A stretch of 6,476 nucleotides of DNA from JASFRS01 sp050114795 (GTDB lineage Bacteria; Pseudomonadota; Alphaproteobacteria; Sphingomonadales; CAKZYD01), in NCBI GenBank assembly GCA_050114795.1, contig JASFRS010000142.1:1-6476 (forward strand), read 5' to 3'. Both the position numbers and the translations under genes were made by a program. Below, piece by piece: positions 1 to 6,180 of this stretch. The notes under the pieces are model-generated. The model ran no database searches, was not told the DNA's origin, and saw only the letters and a program-made list of their open reading frames with translations. The stretch's first letter is position 1. Each line of letters opens with the position of its first letter.

Positions 1-533
1 CTCGACGGCTATTGATGAAGACACCGATTGACGGAGCAAGACTATCTTCACATTTCGGCAAAAGGAAACACCCCGTTCTTGGTTATGTAAGAAACCATCC
101 CGGAACCGATTTTGCCGCCCCCACCGGCACACCGATTTACGCTGCTGGAGATGGTATTGTCGAACGTGCATCCAGATATGGCTCATACGGGAATTATATT
201 CGAATCCGCCACAATGGAACTTATAAGACAGCTTATGCGCATTTGAGCAAATATGGTCGCGGCATAAAGAAAGGCAAACGTGTCAAGCAAGGGCAAATTA
301 TCGGCTATGTTGGTGCAACAGGACGCGTTACAGGCGCGCATTTGCACTATGAAGTTCTGCAAAATGACAAGAGAGTGAATCCCCTAAGTCTTAAATTACC
401 ATCTGGCCGAGATTTGAAGGGGGACTTATTAAAGCAGTTTCTGATCGAGCGAAATATTTTAGATACGCAGCTACCTGGGTCTCAGTCAGCTCTTGATTTT
501 GAGCGTCACCTTGGACAACATGGCGCGGATTAA
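1..533 (+). CDS. M23 family metalloendopeptidase, C-terminal part (5' end outside window)
   Basis: A zinc peptidase of the M23 (LytM-like) family, which cuts peptide cross-links in peptidoglycan in the periplasm. The reading frame is open to the left edge (codons for R-R-L-L before the first Met), and the family continues with a similar -LLKTP-DGARLSS- stretch, so the gene is truncated by the window and the TTG at 12 or ATG at 15 is not its real start. Counting the TTG at 12 as residue 1, the visible catalytic set is complete: H29-x3-D33 (zinc ligands, NHPGTD), H77 (AYAHLS) and H110-x-H112 (GAHLHYE). The peptidase fold spans about residues 5-125. A tail of about 45 residues of no recognised domain follows. 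The signal peptide and any coiled-coil region would lie upstream. The TAA stop is at 531-533, and the next gene starts 60 bases later on the same strand with no terminator between them. An active enzyme is likely; whether it is a hydrolase or a regulator of one cannot be told. Confidence 0.93.
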   Translation, partial: RRLLMKTPIDGARLSSHFGKRKHPVLGYVRNHPGTDFAAPTGTPIYAAGDGIVERASRYGSYGNYIRIRHNGTYKTAYAHLSKYGRGIKKGKRVKQGQIIGYVGATGRVTGAHLHYEVLQNDKRVNPLSLKLPSGRDLKGDLLKQFLIERNILDTQLPGSQSALDFERHLGQHGAD

Positions 534-538
534 AGTTC

Positions 539-580
539 AAAGAAGCACCTTGTTTGAAAAGAAGCACCTTGTTTGAAAAG
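539..580. repeat. Perfect 19-bp tandem duplication, 2.2 copies
   Basis: The 19-base unit GAAGCACCTTGTTTGAAAA occurs at 542-560 and again, identical, at 561-579. The match runs on by three A bases on the left (539-541) and one G on the right (580). It lies between the stop of the peptidase gene and the start of the next gene. As 19 is not a multiple of three, it would break a reading frame, which fits a non-coding place. It looks like a recent slippage duplication, or a doubled regulatory site. Confidence 0.95.
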
Positions 581-582
581 TC

Positions 583-586
583 AGGA
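583..586 (+). promoter_or_regulatory. Ribosome binding site deciding the ATG start at 594
   Basis: AGGA lies seven bases ahead of ATG 594. This supports that start over the in-frame TTG at 573, which sits inside the 19-bp repeat and would put charged residues ahead of the signal peptide. Confidence 0.6.
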
Positions 587-593
587 CCAATCA

Positions 594-1145
594 ATGAAAG
601 CGCCCTTCATAGCAGCTTCACTTATCGCTATCGTGGCAACCAGCAGTCACGCACAGTCAGATAATGACCTGGGGAAAGACCTCAATAATTGCCGCGCGCT
701 TTCCAATCCAGAGAAACGACTGAGCTGCTACGATGGCATAGCCGACTCTCTGACCTCAAGAGCAGAGCAAAGACAAAAGGAAACTCAAGAGGCTATCGAG
801 GCTGCAAGAGAAATTGCAGAGCAGAATTTTGGCCTAAAAGAAAGCAATAAAAATAACGAAATACCTGAAACGAAGCAGGTCTCTTCGGAAACACGGGCTA
901 TTTTGAAGGCAGCAGAAGGCCCCGAAGCCATTAGCTCCGTTATCACGAAAGTGGAAAAAAAGGGTTCTGGCAAAACAATCATTTATTTGGACAATGGCCA
1001 AGCTTGGATCGAAACAAGCGCGAGTCGCTTTCGCGGAAAACCAAAAGTCGGAGAGACAGCAACGATCACAAAAGAGGGGCTTGGTTGGTTCAGGATTCGT
1101 TTCTCAAAAACCTACGGCGTTTTGGCTGCGAGAAGAATCAGATAG
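594..1145 (+). CDS. Exported small protein with C-x(11)-CYD motif and C-terminal beta domain, function unknown
   Basis: A 183-residue protein that I cannot name. Residues 1-20 form a signal peptide: one Lys, a hydrophobic stretch, and an Ala-x-Ala-like end (SSHA before Q21), so the mature protein is probably periplasmic. The mature N-terminus holds C33 and C45 in NNCRALSNPEKRLSCYD, a pattern (C, then R-L-x-C-Y-D) that I recall from many small exported proteobacterial proteins; the two Cys could form a disulfide. Residues about 53-80 are rich in Glu, Ala, Gln and Arg and are probably helical or coiled coil. A polar linker follows. Residues about 112-183 alternate in a beta-like way (TIIYLDNGQAW..., GETATITKEGLGWFRIRF), ending in a basic tail. 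The ATG at 594 is chosen for its signal peptide and AGGA site. It follows the peptidase gene on the same strand and may share its transcript, which would suggest an envelope role; that is inference. Confidence 0.85.
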   Translation: MKAPFIAASLIAIVATSSHAQSDNDLGKDLNNCRALSNPEKRLSCYDGIADSLTSRAEQRQKETQEAIEAAREIAEQNFGLKESNKNNEIPETKQVSSETRAILKAAEGPEAISSVITKVEKKGSGKTIIYLDNGQAWIETSASRFRGKPKVGETATITKEGLGWFRIRFSKTYGVLAARRIR

Positions 1146-1309
1146 TTATAATTTCACTCCATCCGAATTCATTTCAGAAATCGCATGGTTTCAGCCAGGC
1201 GCATGTAGTTGCAAAATTACAACGGAGCGCCAAAATCCGAAGCAAACTTTCCTATTATATTCAATTTTATATGCACTTGATACTTCAATTGATCTAGGAA
1301 GTCTCCTGA

Positions 1310-1350
1310 GATTGCAAACATGCAATCCTCGCTGACATCCCGATGTCAGC
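1310..1350 (+). promoter_or_regulatory. Two adjacent perfect hairpins in the receptor leader
   Basis: Hairpin 1 is GATTGCA (1310-1316), loop AACA, TGCAATC (1321-1327). GAG at 1308-1310 and CTC at 1328-1330 can lengthen it with one bulged base. Hairpin 2 starts three bases later: GCTGACATC (1331-1339), CC, GATGTCAGC (1342-1350). In RNA its innermost pair must open, leaving an 8-bp stem with a 4-base loop; in DNA it is a 20-bp near-continuous palindrome. AATCTTTTATT follows, which gives hairpin 2 a weak terminator look. GATTGC (1310-1315) could also pair with GCAATC at 1349-1354 instead of its local partner, and CCTC at 1327-1330 could pair with GAGG of the ribosome site at 1371. The inverted repeats are certain; their role (attenuator, translation control, or protein operator) is inference. 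Confidence 0.6.
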
Positions 1351-1370
1351 AATCTTTTATTAAACAAAAA

Positions 1371-1377
1371 GAGGGGA
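1371..1377 (+). promoter_or_regulatory. Ribosome binding site for the GTG start at 1385
   Basis: GAGGGGA lies seven bases ahead of GTG 1385. An in-frame TAA at 1382-1384 directly precedes the GTG, so no earlier start is possible. The next in-frame ATG codons fall inside the signal peptide (residues 20 and 22) and would spoil it. Confidence 0.85.
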
Positions 1378-1384
1378 CTCTTAA

Positions 1385-4186
1385 GTGAAAAACTTTGAGA
1401 ACAGAACCTACGCAGCTTTCCTGAAAAGCGGTGTTTGTTCGATGCTCATGGGTGCTGCTGCGTTGTCCGCAACGTCCGCAAACGCCCAAGATCTGCAGGA
1501 TCAAGAAGCTGCCGCAGAAGAAATCATTGTTACTGGTTCGCGGATTGCGCGCCCCGACTTATCTGCAAACAGCCCTGTCAACGTCATCGAAGCAGAAGTG
1601 TTTCAACAGCAAGGTACGGTCAACATCGAAAATGTTGTTAACCAACTTCCTGCCGTTACACCTGGCTTCAATGCTAGCTCGAACAACCCTGGTGACGGTA
1701 CAGCAACTGTCGATCTCCGTGGCTTGGGCCCAAGCCGTACGCTGGTCCTTATCAACGGTCGGCGTGCCATCGGCTCTCGCTCTAATGGTACTGTCGACTT
1801 AGGCTCCATTCCTGCTGCTTTGATTGAACGTGTCGACGTTGTTACAGGCGGCGCATCTGCCGTATACGGTTCAGATGCTCTGGCTGGTGTTGTAAACTTC
1901 ATCCTCAAAGACGACTTTGAAGGCGTGGAAGTTGGCGGCCAATACGGTGTCACAGAAAGCGGTGATGGCGACAGCTGGCAAGGCACAGTTTTGCTCGGCA
2001 GCAATTTTGGCGGTGACCGTGGTAACGCAGTTCTTAGCATCCAATACAATAGCCGTGGCGACATCCTGCAAGGTGATCGTGAGTTTTTCCGTGTCGATGG
2101 TTTCGGCGGTAGTGCAACGGGTCGTACCGGTCGTTTTGACAACGTCGGCTTGAACCCCTTCATAGACTACACCACAGCCGAAGGTGTTGACATTACAGGC
2201 GGTCTTCCAGTCGCATTCAATCCGGATGGCAGCATTCGCCCATTCGTCAACACACTTGACGATCCTGATGGCGGCGATCGGTACAACTTCGCCCCGCTGA
2301 ACTATCTGCAATTACCGCAGAATCGTGTACTTCTTAATGCGCTTGCGCATTACGATATTACCGACAATGTTGAAGCATTTGCGGAAATTCATTTCAGTAA
2401 TGTTCGCTCTTCAACACAATTGGCACCGACGCCTGCTACCGGGCTGCAAGTTGATCCTTTGAGCCCTGTGCTTTCACAAGATGCACGGGACTTCTTGGCA
2501 GCTCGCCCCGATCCATTGGCTCCGGCACAGTTCCGTCGTCGTTTGTTTGAAGTTGGTCCACGTTTCAACGACATCACCATCAATACCTTCCAATTGGTCA
2601 CTGGCCTTAAAGGTGAAATCAATGACAATTGGAGCTGGGATGCATTCTACAGCTATGGCCGTTCAGAACGGACCGATATCCTGTATAATGACGCTTCCAG
2701 AACACGTTTGGAACAAGGCCTGAGCGGATGTCCTGTGGGATCAGCTGACGGCTGCGTACCTGTCAATGCCTTCGGTGTTGATAATATTTCTGAAGAAGCA
2801 GCAGACTTTGTTCGTATCGCAGCTTCCACTGATTTCCTTCGGAATGATCGGCACAACTTCGGTGCGAATATCGTCGGCGATCTAATTGAACTGCCTGCCG
2901 GTGCCGTTGCTACTGCGTTTGGTGTTGAATACCGCAGGGATTCTTCAAGCTTCACTCCTTCTGAGTCGTCACAACAAGGCGACCTGACCGGGTTTAATGC
3001 TCAATTGCCTACTGCTGGCGTAATTGATGTCTATGAACTATATGGTGAGGTAATCGTTCCGATCGTGAGTGACCTGCCTTTTGCTGAATACCTTGGGTTA
3101 GAAGCTGGTTTCCGTTACTCAGACTATTCAACAGTCGGGTCCATTACGACCTACAAAATTGGCGGTGAATGGTCACCTGTAAGCGACATTCGCTTCCGTG
3201 GATTGTATCAAAAAGCTACACGCGCACCTAATGTAGTGGAGCTTTTCCGGGCAGGCGATCAAAGCTTCCCGACTTTGACCGATCCTTGCGCCTCAACCTT
3301 ACCTAATGGCGACCCACAAACTGTTGAAGCTTCGGCTTTACCTTTGTGTGACATTCAAGGTCTTGGCGACGTAACAGTCAACCCATTCACACAAGTCAAC
3401 AGCCAAGTTGAAGCAAGCTTGGTAGGTAACCCGGATTTGAGCGAAGAAGAGTCAGATACCTTCACAATCGGTGCGGTTATTTCTCCGCGTTGGGTTGAAG
3501 GTTTGACGGTTTCTGTTGATTACTTCAGCATCAAGATTGATGACGTTGTAACAGCAGTAGCTGGCGGTGCCTCCGGCATCGTATCCGAGTGTTTTGCAAG
3601 TGGTGCAACCACCGCGGCCGAAGCAGCCGCTGATCCGTTCTGTTCACTGATCACACGTGACGCTGGTGGATCATTGTTTGTAACTGTTCCTTCAACCAAC
3701 GAAGGTTCATTGAAAACAACTGGTGTTGATTTCCAAGTTCGCTATTCAACGGAATTAGCTGATATCGGACTCGGTGATTACGGCCGGATCGATCTGTTGG
3801 CCAACGCCACTTACAACGACAAGTACGAGTTGAACGGTGATAACTTCGCCGGTCTGAGTACTTTCGATTTTGGCGCACTGCCAGAATGGCGTTACAACAC
3901 TCGTTTGACATATTCCTTCGACAAACTGAGCACGACTCTTAATTGGCGCCGGGTTGGTAGCTATGAAGAGACCTTCTTAGAAGAAGAAATCTCTGCATTT
4001 AACTACCTTGACCTTTCTGCTCGTTATGACGTGACAGAAAATCTTGAAGTATATGGCGGTATTAACAACTTGCTGGATAAAGACCCACCATTCGTTATTG
4101 CGAACGGCTTCTCCGGTAACTCTGATGGTACCAACTATGATGTCTTTGGACGTCGCTTCTTTATCGGTGCAAAATTACGCTACTAA
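1385..4186 (+). CDS. TonB-dependent outer-membrane receptor
   Basis: A complete 933-residue outer-membrane transporter that imports a substrate using energy passed on by TonB-ExbB-ExbD. Residues 1-34 are a signal peptide ending ANA before Q35. A TonB-box-like stretch, EEIIVTG, is at 45-51. The plug domain covers about 55-175, with the family signatures VDLRGLGPSRTLVLINGRR, IPAALIERVDVVTGGASAVYGSDALAGVVNFILK. The rest, to the C-terminal aromatic residue of GAKLRY, is the beta barrel, with a typical YGGINNLLDKDP-type segment near the end. Length is usual for the family. Six Cys of the mature protein form three close pairs (449/457, 635/655, 736/753) in putative surface loops. The start is GTG, well supported by its ribosome site and the stop just upstream. 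The substrate cannot be read from the sequence; no Fur-like operator is visible, so a siderophore is not specially favoured. A strong terminator follows 25 bases after the stop. Confidence 0.96.
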   Translation: MKNFENRTYAAFLKSGVCSMLMGAAALSATSANAQDLQDQEAAAEEIIVTGSRIARPDLSANSPVNVIEAEVFQQQGTVNIENVVNQLPAVTPGFNASSNNPGDGTATVDLRGLGPSRTLVLINGRRAIGSRSNGTVDLGSIPAALIERVDVVTGGASAVYGSDALAGVVNFILKDDFEGVEVGGQYGVTESGDGDSWQGTVLLGSNFGGDRGNAVLSIQYNSRGDILQGDREFFRVDGFGGSATGRTGRFDNVGLNPFIDYTTAEGVDITGGLPVAFNPDGSIRPFVNTLDDPDGGDRYNFAPLNYLQLPQNRVLLNALAHYDITDNVEAFAEIHFSNVRSSTQLAPTPATGLQVDPLSPVLSQDARDFLAARPDPLAPAQFRRRLFEVGPRFNDITINTFQLVTGLKGEINDNWSWDAFYSYGRSERTDILYNDASRTRLEQGLSGCPVGSADGCVPVNAFGVDNISEEAADFVRIAASTDFLRNDRHNFGANIVGDLIELPAGAVATAFGVEYRRDSSSFTPSESSQQGDLTGFNAQLPTAGVIDVYELYGEVIVPIVSDLPFAEYLGLEAGFRYSDYSTVGSITTYKIGGEWSPVSDIRFRGLYQKATRAPNVVELFRAGDQSFPTLTDPCASTLPNGDPQTVEASALPLCDIQGLGDVTVNPFTQVNSQVEASLVGNPDLSEEESDTFTIGAVISPRWVEGLTVSVDYFSIKIDDVVTAVAGGASGIVSECFASGATTAAEAAADPFCSLITRDAGGSLFVTVPSTNEGSLKTTGVDFQVRYSTELADIGLGDYGRIDLLANATYNDKYELNGDNFAGLSTFDFGALPEWRYNTRLTYSFDKLSTTLNWRRVGSYEETFLEEEISAFNYLDLSARYDVTENLEVYGGINNLLDKDPPFVIANGFSGNSDGTNYDVFGRRFFIGAKLRY

Positions 4187-4211
4187 GGTTCTTACCTTAG
4201 AAAAGAAAACG

Positions 4212-4239
4212 GCTGGGCTCTTAGGAGCCCAGCTTTTTT
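4212..4239 (+). terminator. Intrinsic terminator, probably acting in both directions
   Basis: The stem is GCTGGGCTC (4212-4220) and GAGCCCAGC (4225-4233), a perfect 9-bp GC-rich pair with loop TTAG, followed by six T (4234-4239). It ends the receptor transcript. On the other strand the same stem is followed by CGTTTTCTTTTC (complement of 4200-4211), so it can also end the convergent minus-strand gene, whose stop lies ten bases away at 4250-4252. Confidence 0.93.
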
Positions 4240-4249
4240 ATTGCGTAAA

Positions 4250-6076
4250 TCAGCGAGGCTGCACGTCAAAAGCGATTGTCATTCTTTCATGCCCCCTGGA
4301 AAAGGGGACAGTGCCATGCCACATATAAGATGGAAATAAAACAAGCTGACCAATAACAGGCTGGATCTTGAGTTCCGCTTGGAGATCTAAATTTAACTCC
4401 TTTGGAGGAACTCCAAACTGTATCCAACCCTCAGGGCGATCGGCGTTATCAGATACAGCTCCGTCAACGCTTACGTAATAGGCTGAACTCATCCAACCTT
4501 TTTCATGCACATGATTGATGTGGTGGCCATCTTTTCGCAACAACACAGACCAAGAGCCAACAAATGCGGCTGCCTTCGTATTTCTGCCTAAAAACGGATG
4601 GCCTTTCACAATCGGCAAGCTGTCTAGCGCCTTTTTTATTGCAAAATTAATCTGACCATATGCCTTTTGTATCAAAGGCTCTTGCCGTAAAAATAGACTT
4701 CCATTTGTTTGCGTACCACCCCTCAGGCTTTGATCAAGTGGCTGCACTTCAGAAAGATGGATAGCTTCGAGTTCTGTTCGCAGCGCGCTATTAAACTCTT
4801 CAATATTTTTGAAGCCTGTAGGGGCATCCACTTCGACAGGAACAACACATTTTTCGTAATCATTTAGCCAAAAATAACGCTCATCCCCAAGCAACCGCCA
4901 AGCCAAACTGGCATAGGCCCAACCATGTTGGTTATAAGGGTCGATCCCTACCGCCCGCTCCGCCTGTTCGGCAGCTTTATCCGGCTGGCCAGCTTTTAGC
5001 AGAGTATAAGCGAAAGCTGTTCTCAAACCGGCTGCATTAGACTCTTTATGTATTGCAGCCTCGTAATACTTACTCGCTTTTTCTATTTCCCCTAATGCAG
5101 CATATATAAGCCCAAAATCAGAAAGCACATCAGGCCGCTCTTTATCGCTATGATCAACTGCGTTAAGCACCTGCAATGCGTCTTCTAAATTCCCGGAATC
5201 AAACAAAGTCTTAACCAAGCCTCTGCGTAGATTCGTATCTGCAGGTTTGCGTTTTACTGCTTCCTCATATTTAAGAGAGAAATCCCTATTACTCCCCTGC
5301 TCCCACAAAAAACGAGCATAAGCATTATGGGCTTCTACATAATCTGGGCAATCTCGAAGCAATCCGAGAAATTTCTGATGTGAAGATTCGAATTCGCCAA
5401 GGCCCGCATAGCAAGTTGCTTCACATAAACGAGTTTCTTTCGAAACGGTTTCCGAAGCACTCAGATGCTCAAGCGCGCGCTGATATTGACCTGCTATATT
5501 ATAAAGCACGGACAAATTAATATGCGCAGGCTTATTATTAGGCTGTAATTCCAATGCCAAGTTATAATGTGATATTGCATCTGGGAGTAGACCCTGCGCC
5601 TTTGCGATTGCCCCTCTTAACGCAATCAAGTGCGCATTCTTGTTATGAAAGCCCAGGGCTTTCGAAACAACTGCTTCCGCATCTGTGTATTTCCCCGCGC
5701 GAAGAAACAGATTACCTAGACCAAGCCATGCCCGAACCATTTGCGGGTTAATTTGAATAGCTTCCATATACTTCTGGGCAGCCAGATCCAACTTGCTGAC
5801 GGAGGTTAGAAGGGCTGCGAAGTTACACAATATCTCCTGATTCCGCGGTGCTGTTTTCAATGCCCGCTCAAAATAGTTAATTGAATCTGTAACTCTGCCC
5901 TGTCTCTTAAATATAAGTGCCTTCAGATGAAGCACATCCGTATGCGATTCCGTTCTACGCTCTGCGCCCTCAACAAGCATTAGCGCCTTATCCAATTGCC
6001 CCGCCTCCATTAAAGCAAAAGCAGTCCTCAAAGTTTCCACCAAATCAAAAGAACCCGAGGCCCCTGAACGCGCCAT
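4250..6076 (-). CDS. TPR-repeat protein with C-terminal putative 2OG-Fe(II) oxygenase domain
   Basis: A 608-residue protein without signal peptide, so probably cytoplasmic. Residues about 8-400 are roughly ten TPR-like helical units, with recurring A-x-x-x-Y/F-x-x-A and N/D-P turns (for example DAISHYNLALELQPNN, KASKYYEAAI); these normally bind protein partners. Residues about 450-608 resemble the putative 2OG-Fe(II) oxygenase family I know as PF13759: PLDQSLRGGTQT, GSWSV (507-511), NHVHEKGWMSSAYYV, GWIQFGVPP, and GQLVLFPSYMWHGTVPF...ERMTIAFD. Likely iron ligands are a His of H522-V-H524 and H587; R598 is the likely 2-oxoglutarate-binding residue. A literal HxD motif is not seen. No substrate is known to me. 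ATG 6076 is chosen over in-frame GTG 6088, because AGGTGAT (6090-6084) makes a good ribosome site for the ATG and contains the GTG. It converges on the receptor gene. TPR proteins with such enzyme domains often sit near TonB receptors (from memory), hinting at a shared pathway. Confidence 0.9.
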   Translation of the reverse strand: MARSGASGSFDLVETLRTAFALMEAGQLDKALMLVEGAERRTESHTDVLHLKALIFKRQGRVTDSINYFERALKTAPRNQEILCNFAALLTSVSKLDLAAQKYMEAIQINPQMVRAWLGLGNLFLRAGKYTDAEAVVSKALGFHNKNAHLIALRGAIAKAQGLLPDAISHYNLALELQPNNKPAHINLSVLYNIAGQYQRALEHLSASETVSKETRLCEATCYAGLGEFESSHQKFLGLLRDCPDYVEAHNAYARFLWEQGSNRDFSLKYEEAVKRKPADTNLRRGLVKTLFDSGNLEDALQVLNAVDHSDKERPDVLSDFGLIYAALGEIEKASKYYEAAIHKESNAAGLRTAFAYTLLKAGQPDKAAEQAERAVGIDPYNQHGWAYASLAWRLLGDERYFWLNDYEKCVVPVEVDAPTGFKNIEEFNSALRTELEAIHLSEVQPLDQSLRGGTQTNGSLFLRQEPLIQKAYGQINFAIKKALDSLPIVKGHPFLGRNTKAAAFVGSWSVLLRKDGHHINHVHEKGWMSSAYYVSVDGAVSDNADRPEGWIQFGVPPKELNLDLQAELKIQPVIGQLVLFPSYMWHGTVPFSRGHERMTIAFDVQPR

Positions 6077-6083
6077 TTCAAAA

Positions 6084-6090
6084 ATCACCT
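6084..6090 (-). promoter_or_regulatory. Ribosome binding site deciding the ATG start at 6076
   Basis: Read on the minus strand, AGGTGAT matches seven bases of the full Shine-Dalgarno sequence and ends seven bases ahead of ATG 6076. It covers the alternative GTG at 6088-6086, which has no good site of its own. Confidence 0.75.
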
Positions 6091-6114
6091 TTCGGTTTTA
6101 AAAGCTGTATCTTC

Positions 6115-6144
6115 AATATTTCTTAATGATCACACTTGGTTCAA
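6115..6144 (-). promoter_or_regulatory. Possible sigma-70-type promoter of the TPR-oxygenase gene
   Basis: On the minus strand TTGAAC (6144-6139) and AATATT (6120-6115) stand 18 bases apart, each matching four of six consensus bases. Transcription would begin roughly 30 bases ahead of the ATG at 6076. The match is weak, and the AT-rich DNA further upstream offers other candidates. Confidence 0.3.
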
Positions 6145-6178
6145 ACAAGAGGATTCATTAAAATTCACACTCGGATCA
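6123..6178. promoter_or_regulatory. Pair of direct repeats 35 bp apart, possible operator
   Basis: TCACACTTGGTTCA at 6130-6143 and TCACACTCGGATCA at 6165-6178 agree in 12 of 14 bases, and both are preceded by TTAA three bases earlier (6123-6126 and 6158-6161). On the minus strand each reads TGAnCCnAGTGTGA. The copy nearer the gene overlaps the possible -35 element. This looks like a two-site binding region for a transcription factor; the factor is unknown. Confidence 0.5.
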
Positions 6179-6180
6179 GA

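Larger units (their letters stand above)
1146..1384 (+). other. Leader/intergenic region upstream of the TonB-dependent receptor
   Basis: A gap of 239 bases. Short overlapping frames here show no ribosome site or recognisable protein. The stretch 1247-1272 is AT-rich and may hold a promoter, but no clear -35/-10 pair stands out. An 8-bp palindrome, TCAATTGA, lies at 1285-1292. The right end holds the two hairpins and the ribosome binding site listed separately. I see no Fur-type operator of the GATAATGATAATCATTATC kind. Confidence 0.6.

Noticed and set aside
573..593. TTG start giving a seven-residue longer CYD-motif protein
   Set aside because: It lies inside the tandem repeat and puts KSQDQS ahead of the signal peptide; ATG 594 has its own AGGA site and a normal signal peptide.
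994..1335. Two overlapping plus-strand reading frames running out of the CYD-motif gene into the leader
   Set aside because: They start inside the real gene in other frames, have no ribosome site and show low-complexity, non-protein-like sequence.
1331..1360. Hairpin 2 as the main terminator of the upstream operon
   Set aside because: The following AATCTTTTATT is a poor T-tract, and the hairpin lies 185 bases past the stop and right beside the receptor's ribosome site; it is kept as a possible leader element only.
1603..2311. Long minus-strand reading frames opposite the receptor gene
   Set aside because: They are opposite a clearly coding frame, are rich in Ser/Pro/Arg or Thr/Val as shadow frames are, and match no family I know.
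6077..6088. GTG start four residues upstream for the TPR-oxygenase
   Set aside because: The GTG is part of the AGGTGAT ribosome site that serves ATG 6076.
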